Assembly (NCBI GenBank): GCA_017483765.1
Contig: JAFUVE010000047.1
Location: 25,201-89,200, forward strand
Reading direction: 5' to 3'
DNA: 64,000 bases
DNA from: Bacteroidaceae bacterium
GTDB lineage: Bacteria; Bacteroidota; Bacteroidia; Bacteroidales; Bacteroidaceae
Of the stretch, positions 56,983 through 64,000 are shown piece after piece; position 1 is the stretch's first letter; each line of letters begins with the position of its first letter. Below the pieces are notes generated by a model, which had not been told where the DNA came from, ran no database searches, and saw only the letters and a program-made list of their open reading frames with translations. The position numbers and the translations under genes were made by a program.

Positions 56983-57131
56983 GAGATTTTTTTTATTCTT
57001 TGAACATGGAATTAGCATAAAAAAATGTTAGATTTGATACATTTATTTTAGATTTTGTCGTTTTGCAACATTTGGTTTCAAAATCTGCATTTCAAGAATC
57101 ATTTCATATAGCTTTTTTAAGTTTATCATGC

Positions 57132-57139
57132 TAACTTTG
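57132..57139 (+). promoter_or_regulatory. Candidate -7 element for the divergent secreted protein
   Basis: TAACTTTG in the regulator/secreted-protein gap gives a leader of about 185 bases before ATG 57334. The 386-base gap is otherwise A+T-rich with no gene seen; a binding site for the regulator would be expected here or before the enzyme genes, but I cannot identify one. Confidence 0.5.
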
Positions 57140-57333
57140 CAACATCAAAATCGAACGTTAGTAGTTTTTTTATAATTGTGTTAGTTAGTTTGGTTTGGGA
57201 CGGGAGAAGGCGTTCTTCCGTCCATCAAACAAATAAATTGAATAATACAACTTATTTGTGAACTACTTACGCTTTTTTTTTATAAGGACAATACACATCT
57301 TAATTAATTATTAACTAATTTATAATTTTTCCT

Positions 57334-60300
57334 ATGAAAAAACTGTTTACTTCTGTTGCATTGATGAGTTTTTTCTTTACTGCATCTTTCGCTCAGCAGT
57401 GGAATCCAGGACAAGATGTCACCGACGAACTTGAATGGGTTGGATATGACTGCGCAGAACGGTCTGATGCATGGAAGACAAAAGACATTAGTGCTGGTTT
57501 CGATTTCCAAGAGTACGAGATGTTTAATGCTCCTGCTGATGCGGAATTCTATCAGGTTTTCTTCTTACCTGCTGGTTATTATGAATTCTCTGTTCAAGGT
57601 TTTTATCGTGGAGATTATCAAAATCCGTATTGGAATAAAAACGAGAAAATTAATGCTGTTCTTTTTGGCGAGTCAGTTAATGTTGATGATGATTTAAATG
57701 TTACTGAAATAACCAGAAAGGCATCGCAACCTTTGTTAAGTATTGCTTCCAGTGAAAGAACTGAAGGCAGGCTTTTTGTACACACTGATTGGCCTAATGA
57801 CGTTGAATACATGCATGATGGGGTTACTTATTATGTTCCGAACAGCATGGAAGGTACTCGTCAGTGGTTTAATGCTGGATATTACAAAAATAATATTCTC
57901 AAGGTTATTCAGACAGAGGATGGTTATTTCAAGTTTGGTATCAGAAAAACCGCTACTTTAGCATGGGACTGGGTTATTTTCACTGATTTTAAAGCCACTT
58001 ATATTAGTGACGCAGGTGAAGGAGTACAACTCGAAATTGCAAGAGAGCAACTGCAGAATCAGATGAATCTCGTTGATGAGTTCCGTGAGACACTTGCAGA
58101 GGCTGGTTACTCTTCATTATTATATTATTATGAAGATAAATTCGCACAGATTGATGAGGCTTCTGAGAATTATGCTACTGTCGATGAATTCGAAAATGCC
58201 ATAAAGGAACTTGATCAACTTGTTTCTGATTTTAAAGGGTATTTGAATGATGCAAAAGCACTTTCTGCTCTTATCGCATCTTGTGAGGAATTGGCTAATT
58301 CTACCGATTACCCTGGACTTTCTGCTTTCAGGCAAGCTATCAATGAGGCAAGTCTTGTAGAAAGTGATGAGTTTGGTGATAACGGTACCGGTGTTTATAC
58401 CAAGTCAGGTGCTGATTATTCTGATGCACTTAAGAAACTGCAAGAAGCAAGAACTGCTTACCTTGTTACTAAACCGAATGAAGATGGTGTTTTGGATCTT
58501 TCTAATCTTATTGCATATCCTTTCTTCTGTCAGCCGGAATACAACCCGATTTGGGATGAAGTTGAAAACAGATGGGTGCCACAGGAGAGAGTGCTCAATG
58601 GTGAAAACGGACTGCTTGGATGGTCTGACCTCGGTGAGTCTGGAGACGGTGATAATAAAACCTATCAGACTACAACCCGTATTCCTATTGGTAAAGGTGT
58701 GACTATCGGAACGGACGAGACTGTCACCAATGCTTGGTATCAAGTGAATACCGGAGGATATGAGCCTTACTGGAACCACAAGCTCTCAAGTGCTAAACAG
58801 TGGAGCATGCCTGGTGAAGATCGTGAAATTGCCCAGAATCTTACTGGTCTTCAGGACGGATTCTACAGCATCAAGGGTTGTGGTATCACTTGGTCTAACG
58901 ACTGGAACGGAAACTGCAAGATGGGTATCAGAATTCAGTCGGGCGACAACTTCGCTCAGTCTCAGGAGGAAACCAGACTCTCGGGTTGGTGGAACTACAG
59001 CCTCGACGACTGGACTTACTATTCTACAGACATGATTCAGGTAACGAACGGTACTGCACGTGTTGCTTTCTTCGCCAACGGATTCAGCTCTTTCACGGGT
59101 ATGCAGCTTCTCTATTATGGTGAGAATCCTGATTTCTCAAAACTCACTCAGAAGAAACTTGATGAAATCACCATCAAACTCGATGAACTCATGCTGCAGG
59201 GCGACCGTGACGCAGTACAGAAGATGCTTGAGAACGTGAAAATGCCGGTTCAGGGATATGATGCCTATGCCGCTGCACTATCTTCTATCGAAGAGGCTCA
59301 GAACTATATCAATGAGGCGAACGGATACCTTAACAGCCATGACGTGACTGCTATGTTCTCAGAACTCCAGGCCAAGTATGAGCCCGATACAAACCAAAGC
59401 CAGTATCTCGACACAGCTGTGGGTTACACATTCGAACTCTACAACCAGGAGACGGCCACTTATAAGGATATCATGGACTGTGTGAACGACTACAACGAAT
59501 ACGTGAAATATGTGGGAATCGTCGAGTCTTATTCATCAGTCAACAACGAAGAGCTGCAGGCCAAGATTCAGGAGCAGGCACAGGCTCTCATCGCTGGATT
59601 TGCCAAGGCAGACAAGTTGGTTGAGTACGAAAAGGAACTTGCTGTGTACTACAACCAGACCATCATGGCTGAACTCGGTATGGACAAGGCGTCGGAGGAC
59701 AATCCGGTTGACATCACCGCTCTCATCGTCAACCCGTCGTTCACTGAGGGACAGAAGGGATGGACCGGTAATTTCAATACCGACAACGGCCTTCAGAATT
59801 CTGAGGCTTACAACACGAACTTCAGAATCGAACAGACTCTGTATTCTCTCCCGGCTGGTCTGTACACTGTAAAAGTGAAATCGTTCTATCGTGACGGCAG
59901 CTTCAATGCAGCTTATGAGCACGTTTGGTTCGATGCCAACTTCACGCCGAATGTGAAGTTCTTCGCAAACAGCAACGAGAAAGATGTGGTTTCTCTCTGC
60001 AACGAGGATGCTATCTTCACTGAGCGTTCATACACGCAGTACACATTCGATGCTGTCAACCCGGCTGCTGAGCTGGGTGAGGAAAACCAGACTCTCAATG
60101 CATGGCTTGAAGAAACGGAGAATGTAGACGAAGACGGAAACGTTACTTACACGGCTGTTTCGTACAAAGAACAGTTTGACACTGACGGAAACATCTCAGC
60201 TGTAGATGCTAACGATGCATGGATATACGATTCTTGGTTCGACGATGGAAGCGAGCGCTATTTCTATCCTAACTCCATGAGAGGTGCAGCTGCTCGTTTC

Positions 60301-60621
60301 GCCAACGACAACAATGCCTATCTCAACGAGGTCAGCACTGTAATCAAGGAAGGTGGAAGCATCAACTTCGGTCTTTACAAGAACACGACTATCGGAGACG
60401 ACTGGTGTATGTTCGACGACTTCCAGCTCTTCTATCTCGGACCGGTGAAGAATATTGCTGGCGACGTCAACGAGGACACCAAGGTGGACATTTCTGACAT
60501 CGTGGCTGTCATCAACCAGATTGCAGGTACTGCCGAGTATCGCTTCGCTGATGTGAACGGTGACACTAAGGTAGACATCTCCGACATTGTGGCCATCATC
60601 AACATCATTGCAGGACAATAA
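57334..60621 (+). CDS. Secreted protein with three jelly-roll domains, helical spacers and a dockerin-like tail
   Basis: A 1095-residue protein, signal peptide ending FTASFA/Q (residue 20). I recognise no catalytic domain. A first beta-sandwich (about 35-225) contains LPAGYYEFSVQGFYRG and YVPNSMEGTRQWFN; a third (about 795-1040) repeats the pattern with LPAGLYTVKVKSFYRDG and FYPNSMRGAAARFAN; a middle one (about 400-600) has LTGLQDGFYSIKGCGITWSN. Between them are helical segments of FIVAR-like character (YEDKFAQIDEASENYATVDEF). The end is two dockerin-like repeats nearly identical to those of the GH5-GH43 enzyme. It diverges from the HTCS gene, so it may respond to the same signal. Glycan binding is the most likely role, by inference. 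The first third is markedly more A+T-rich than the rest. Confidence 0.7.
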   Translation: MKKLFTSVALMSFFFTASFAQQWNPGQDVTDELEWVGYDCAERSDAWKTKDISAGFDFQEYEMFNAPADAEFYQVFFLPAGYYEFSVQGFYRGDYQNPYWNKNEKINAVLFGESVNVDDDLNVTEITRKASQPLLSIASSERTEGRLFVHTDWPNDVEYMHDGVTYYVPNSMEGTRQWFNAGYYKNNILKVIQTEDGYFKFGIRKTATLAWDWVIFTDFKATYISDAGEGVQLEIAREQLQNQMNLVDEFRETLAEAGYSSLLYYYEDKFAQIDEASENYATVDEFENAIKELDQLVSDFKGYLNDAKALSALIASCEELANSTDYPGLSAFRQAINEASLVESDEFGDNGTGVYTKSGADYSDALKKLQEARTAYLVTKPNEDGVLDLSNLIAYPFFCQPEYNPIWDEVENRWVPQERVLNGENGLLGWSDLGESGDGDNKTYQTTTRIPIGKGVTIGTDETVTNAWYQVNTGGYEPYWNHKLSSAKQWSMPGEDREIAQNLTGLQDGFYSIKGCGITWSNDWNGNCKMGIRIQSGDNFAQSQEETRLSGWWNYSLDDWTYYSTDMIQVTNGTARVAFFANGFSSFTGMQLLYYGENPDFSKLTQKKLDEITIKLDELMLQGDRDAVQKMLENVKMPVQGYDAYAAALSSIEEAQNYINEANGYLNSHDVTAMFSELQAKYEPDTNQSQYLDTAVGYTFELYNQETATYKDIMDCVNDYNEYVKYVGIVESYSSVNNEELQAKIQEQAQALIAGFAKADKLVEYEKELAVYYNQTIMAELGMDKASEDNPVDITALIVNPSFTEGQKGWTGNFNTDNGLQNSEAYNTNFRIEQTLYSLPAGLYTVKVKSFYRDGSFNAAYEHVWFDANFTPNVKFFANSNEKDVVSLCNEDAIFTERSYTQYTFDAVNPAAELGEENQTLNAWLEETENVDEDGNVTYTAVSYKEQFDTDGNISAVDANDAWIYDSWFDDGSERYFYPNSMRGAAARFANDNNAYLNEVSTVIKEGGSINFGLYKNTTIGDDWCMFDDFQLFYLGPVKNIAGDVNEDTKVDISDIVAVINQIAGTAEYRFADVNGDTKVDISDIVAIINIIAGQ
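60460..60618 (+). other. Dockerin-like Ca-binding repeat pair (protein C-terminus)
   Basis: GDVNEDTKVDISDIVAVI, a linker NQIAGTAEYRF, and ADVNGDTKVDISDIVAII. Same spacing and nearly the same residues as at 14356-14514. Confidence 0.85.
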
Positions 60622-60654
60622 CCCATTGTACCACTAATCTACTAATAACTATCA

Positions 60655-60727
60655 GTCAGTCAGCAGAATCGATTCTGCTGACTGACAAAAAAAACAGACA
60701 GGAGCTTATGCTGCTGTCTGTTTTTTT
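60655..60727. terminator. 32-bp perfect palindrome plus bidirectional terminator
   Basis: GTCAGTCAGCAGAATC (60655-60670) is followed at once by its exact reverse complement (60671-60686). Next, AAAAAAACAGACAG (60688-60701) pairs with CTGTCTGTTTTTTT (60714-60727), a hairpin with A-run and T-run that can stop transcription from both strands. Confidence 0.85.
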
Positions 60728-60737
60728 GAATAGTATG

Positions 60738-60850
60738 ATGTCTTATCGTCTTATCGTCTTCTTGCTTTCCTGTCTTATCGTCTTCTTGCTTTCCTGTCTT
60801 CCTGTCTTCTCGTCTTCTTGTCTTCTTGTCTTCCAGTCTTCTCTAATCTT
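60738..60850. repeat. Low-complexity tandem repeat of about 10 bp
   Basis: Iterations of GTCTTCTTG, GTCTTATC and CTTTCCT, including a longer duplicated block (TTATCGTCTTCTTGCTTTCC twice). It runs up to the stop codon of the peptidase gene and may include its last few codons. Confidence 0.85.
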
Positions 60851-62240
60851 CCTTGCTGAAATCCGGCAATCCGTAGCCATATACATTGTCGGGATGCTCA
60901 TAGCGGTCGCCAAGACGATGAATGGCTTCTATCACTTCTTTAGCCGTCAGGGTGGGGTGGGCTTGCCAGTAGCATGCCACCATCCCGCACAGGATTGGAG
61001 AAGCGAACGAGGTGCCGTTGGCTACGGTCAGGTTTCCATAGTTACCCATCAGCGAGCAATTCTCTCCCTGGGCGCATACGTCTGGTTTCACTCGTCCGTC
61101 GGCACTGTGACCTACCGACGAGAAATTCGTGTTTTTACCCTTTGGGGTCAGGGCTCCTACGGCGAGGATGTCAGATGCGTCTGCTGGTACACCTATCCGC
61201 TTCCATGAGTTGTTGCCGGAGTTCCCGGCACTGTTGCACACAATCATGCCCTTGGAGGCTGCCATCGAGGCGGAGCGGGAGTTTATGTGGGTCTTTCCGT
61301 CTTGTTCCCAGTATTCCACATTGTCGAGCGGATTGTCGAACACGGTATAGCCCAGAGAGGAATTTACCAGGTCAACGCCTACGCTGTCGGCATATTCCAA
61401 GGCGGCACACCAATTGTCTTCCTCAACCAGTTGCTCCGTGTCGCTGTCCTCACTGCGAAGCAGGTAAAACGAGGCTTCGGGAGCGGTGCCTACCATGTAG
61501 TAGGGTTGATTCATTCCTATGCAAGACAAGACCATCAGTCCGTGGCGTTCCAGTTCGTACACATTTTCGTCATTACCGCCAAAGTCCTTTGTTCCCAGTA
61601 TCTTCACGTTCTGAAGCATCGGGATGATGTCGGCGTTGTGGAAGCCGCCGTCTATAACCGCTATGGTCATGCCCGCGCCGCGATAGCCTTGGGAATGCAG
61701 TACGTCGCCATGAAGCTGCTTGATCTGATTCTCTGCTTTCCCATAATAACCTAAACCTTGCAGGGTGTCGCCGGGAACAGCTGCTTTGCTCACCATCTCT
61801 TTACGGTCTGTCTTTCGTTTTTGGGGAGCACGTGTGTAAGCGGCTACCTTGCGTACGTCTGCCACGAACGGCAAATCTGCCACTTTGGTCATCTCAAGCG
61901 TGTCTTCGGTCTGAACAAGCACGGTGTTGTTCCATTTGCTCATGTGAACGATTCGGACACCGCATTTACGAATCTTTTCCAGATATTTCTTGCTCACGGG
62001 AAGGTCGCTTTCGTCAACACTCAGACCTTGACGACGACGCCGCTCAAGTGATTTCGATGATAGGAATTTCTCCGGATGATTGACGGAATAGCCGTTTCCT
62101 GACTTATCTTTCAGACTTACGCGATATTTATAGTACGGTCTGAATATTATACTGTCTTCACCCGAGACCTTTTGCTCTTGACCTGCCATGGAAATTGGGG
62201 CAGACAAGATTGCCATGCAAACCAACAACCGTTTTATCAT
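60843..62240 (-). CDS. Subtilisin-family (S8) serine peptidase
   Basis: A 465-residue secreted peptidase, signal peptide MIKRLLVCMAILSAPISMAG. A propeptide-like region precedes the catalytic domain from about residue 185. The triad is D197 in IAVIDGGF, H233 in ERHGLMVLS and S411 in NGTSFASP; the oxyanion Asn is N340 in CNSAGNSG. The histidine motif reads RHGLMV rather than the usual HGTHV, a variant seen in some Bacteroidota S8 proteins. No sorting-like C-terminus is present. The TolC-family gene lies 78 bases upstream in the same direction, so they are probably cotranscribed. Processing of envelope proteins is possible; substrate unknown. Confidence 0.92.
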   Translation of the reverse strand: MIKRLLVCMAILSAPISMAGQEQKVSGEDSIIFRPYYKYRVSLKDKSGNGYSVNHPEKFLSSKSLERRRRQGLSVDESDLPVSKKYLEKIRKCGVRIVHMSKWNNTVLVQTEDTLEMTKVADLPFVADVRKVAAYTRAPQKRKTDRKEMVSKAAVPGDTLQGLGYYGKAENQIKQLHGDVLHSQGYRGAGMTIAVIDGGFHNADIIPMLQNVKILGTKDFGGNDENVYELERHGLMVLSCIGMNQPYYMVGTAPEASFYLLRSEDSDTEQLVEEDNWCAALEYADSVGVDLVNSSLGYTVFDNPLDNVEYWEQDGKTHINSRSASMAASKGMIVCNSAGNSGNNSWKRIGVPADASDILAVGALTPKGKNTNFSSVGHSADGRVKPDVCAQGENCSLMGNYGNLTVANGTSFASPILCGMVACYWQAHPTLTAKEVIEAIHRLGDRYEHPDNVYGYGLPDFSKED

Positions 62241-62318
62241 TATTCTTTTTGTTTTTTTAAGTGCTTAAATCCTGAATTCTTAAAATATTTGAATATAAAA
62301 CTAAATCGTAAATCTTTT

Positions 62319-63734
62319 TCATCTCAGCTGGCCTGTGGCTTTCAGCAATTTTGTGTAGGCCAGGTACAGCTGGCATCGGGCTTCCACCAGTGTGGCGGCT
62401 GCTTCACGCCACAGGGCCTGGGCGTCGAAATAGTCGGAAAGCAATTCAACACCGTTGTCATAGGCCGATTTCGATATGCGAAGGTTTTCGCTCGCTTGGT
62501 CATAGCTCTTGCGGGCTATCTCCACCTCTTTCTCGCATTCTTCCAGATTCGTGCGACACAGGGCGATTTCCAGTTCCATCAATTCGGATTTCTCCTGAAG
62601 CTCAAGGGCGGCCATCTGGGCTTTTGCCTTGGAGGAGCGCACTTTGTTGCTGCCTTCACCGAAATTATATAGCGGAACCTTCACCATCACGCCGATTGTG
62701 CCGCTGCCGTTGTCAAGCAGTTTTTTTCCGGCCAACTCGCCGCCGTTGGCATACATCACGCTTCCAAACAATGCGACATTGGGCAAATACTCGCTGCGGT
62801 CCAGTTTCACCTGCTGCTCGGCCAGTTCTGCGCGTTTCTCAAGCAGGGTGTACTCAGGACGGTATTCCACACCGCCTTTGTGCTTGGGGGCCATGCGGTC
62901 CTGATTGGCGGTGTTTGTCTCTACCTCAAGTTTCGAAGCTTCTGTCAGAGGAACGCCCATCAGATGGCATAGGCTCATACGGGCCAGCAAATAGCCGTTC
63001 TCGGCTTTTTGATGACCTAATTCGGCCTCATTCTTCTTGACTTGAACCTTCATCAGGTCGTTACGAAGACGTAAGCCGTGACGGACTGCGCTCTCAACGG
63101 TTCGTTCCAATTCTTTCAACATGTCGTAGTAGCTGTCGGAGACCACCTCCAGCTCCTTCGCCCGAACGGCCTTCATATAGGCTTCGTCCACTTTCACTAT
63201 CACTTCGTCCTCGGATAAGCGGATGTTCACACTGGCCATCTGTTGGCCTATCTCGGCCATGGATATCGCTGCGCTGATCTTCCCGCCGGTGTATATTGGC
63301 TGGGTCACCTGCAAACCTCCGATGAAGATATTCTTCAGTTTCAGTTTCATGTTGATGTCCGGGAAATAGGCATATTGGCTCAGCGTGTGACTGCCGTCGG
63401 CATTCATGATTACGTTCGGTACGTAGCTTCCGGCTGTTTCGTTATAGCTGAATATCGGAAGATTGCCTCCCTTTATGCTGAGATTGCTGCTGGCTGTTGA
63501 GTAGAAGTCGGTGGCGATTAAGTTCAAACGCGGAAAATTATGGCTCTTATACATCGACAGGTCATAGCCGGCCTGCTCAAATTGTAATTTTGAGTGTGCG
63601 ATGCTTTTATTATAGTTCAGGGCCAGTTCCTGGGCTTTCTGGAGGGAGAGCGTGCTTCCTGGGGGCAAGGTCTGCTGACAGAAAGCTTCAACGAATGCGA
63701 TTATGCTGATTAGTAATACGGCTGTTCGTTTCAT
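62319..63734 (-). CDS. TolC-family outer-membrane efflux/secretion channel
   Basis: A 471-residue outer-membrane factor, signal peptide ending VEAFC/Q. It shows the two-fold OEP repeat: LSLQKAQELALNYNKSIAHSK opens the first half and EYRPEYTLLEKRAELAEQQVKLDRS opens the second, with beta-barrel strands around FIGGLQVTQPIYTGGK and GVMVKVPLYNFGEG. Long helices with heptads (MLKELERTVESAVRHGLRLRN shortened here to its first residues MLKELERTV) form the periplasmic tunnel. Such channels work with an inner-membrane pump and an adaptor; those partners would lie beyond the window end or elsewhere. Confidence 0.92.
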   Translation of the reverse strand: MKRTAVLLISIIAFVEAFCQQTLPPGSTLSLQKAQELALNYNKSIAHSKLQFEQAGYDLSMYKSHNFPRLNLIATDFYSTASSNLSIKGGNLPIFSYNETAGSYVPNVIMNADGSHTLSQYAYFPDINMKLKLKNIFIGGLQVTQPIYTGGKISAAISMAEIGQQMASVNIRLSEDEVIVKVDEAYMKAVRAKELEVVSDSYYDMLKELERTVESAVRHGLRLRNDLMKVQVKKNEAELGHQKAENGYLLARMSLCHLMGVPLTEASKLEVETNTANQDRMAPKHKGGVEYRPEYTLLEKRAELAEQQVKLDRSEYLPNVALFGSVMYANGGELAGKKLLDNGSGTIGVMVKVPLYNFGEGSNKVRSSKAKAQMAALELQEKSELMELEIALCRTNLEECEKEVEIARKSYDQASENLRISKSAYDNGVELLSDYFDAQALWREAAATLVEARCQLYLAYTKLLKATGQLR

Positions 63735-64000
63735 GTCTTGTGGTTTTTGAATTTGCTGATACTGTTCGGCGGATATTTTACTTTATGTGTGCCTGTTTGC
63801 TGACACGAGCTAAGATGTGGCCTGGCAAATTTGAATGTGGACGATTTCGCTTTTATTTTAGGCAGGTTCTAAAAATTAGCTTTAGGCTGTGTTTAGACTA
63901 TTTTTGAGCAGATTTGCTCGCAAACTCGCAGAAGCGTAGCGAGCTACGGTTCAAGAGGTTAAGAGCAAAGATGCCAAAAAGAGACAAACACAGGCAAAGA
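63735..64000. other. Gene-free end region with inverted repeats
   Basis: TTTACTTTATGTGTGCCTG near 63778 recalls a decayed copy of the palindromic repeat. CTGTGTTT (63887-63894) and AAACACAG (63986-63993) are inverted, and CGTAGC-GA-GCTACG (63935-63948) forms a hairpin between them. No gene or clear promoter is seen. Confidence 0.5.

Overview
The window is a 64-kb piece of a Bacteroidota chromosome, most likely from a gut or rumen xylan-degrading Prevotellaceae (Prevotella, Segatella or Xylanibacter). Four things point there: promoter -7 elements of the TAnnTTTG type, type B ribosomal protein L31, secreted proteins ending in a C-terminal sorting-like motif (YDLSGRRV...KGIYIVNGKKV), and a hybrid two-component (HTCS) regulator next to glycoside hydrolases. 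The nearest known relative I recall for one gene is the Prevotella ruminicola xylanase/feruloyl esterase fusion.

Bases 1-10,600 are housekeeping and cell-envelope genes. They comprise the end of recG, rpmE2, a membrane-anchored eukaryote-like Ser/Thr kinase, two opposite-strand genes (a large exported protein and a zinc-ribbon membrane protein), rsmI, a heptad-repeat lipoprotein, an exported protein of unknown function and an AI-2E/PerM-type permease.

Bases 10,700-56,950 are a large xylan-degradation locus on the plus strand, closed by an HTCS regulator on the minus strand. In order it encodes: a GH5-GH43 fusion with a dockerin-like tail; a 1390-residue protein with four jelly-roll modules and no catalytic domain; a 65-residue protein; four giant modular enzymes with different catalytic heads (CE1 esterase, GH5, GH98, GH30) on nearly the same tail of about 850-1040 residues; a second small protein between the first two of these; a GH10-CE1 xylanase/feruloyl esterase; a CE1-CE6 double esterase; GH115 alpha-glucuronidase; GH95; two GH43 enzymes; and a FAS1-domain lipoprotein. 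Together these could attack a highly substituted glucuronoarabinoxylan: GH10, GH30, GH98 and possibly GH5 on the backbone, esterases on ferulate and acetate, GH115 on (methyl)glucuronic acid, GH43 on arabinose/xylose, and GH95 on L-galactose or fucose caps. No SusC/SusD pair, cohesin or transposase is visible in the window.

Bases 57,000-64,000 hold a divergent 1095-residue secreted jelly-roll protein with a second dockerin-like tail, then on the minus strand a subtilisin-family peptidase and a TolC-family outer-membrane protein.

The most unusual features are the shared tails on different catalytic heads, two small proteins with matching ends, a domain nested inside one carbohydrate-binding-like module, two dockerin-like tails without a visible partner, and a family of short palindromic intergenic repeats confined to the enzyme cluster. 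No homology search was run; all family calls come from reading motifs.
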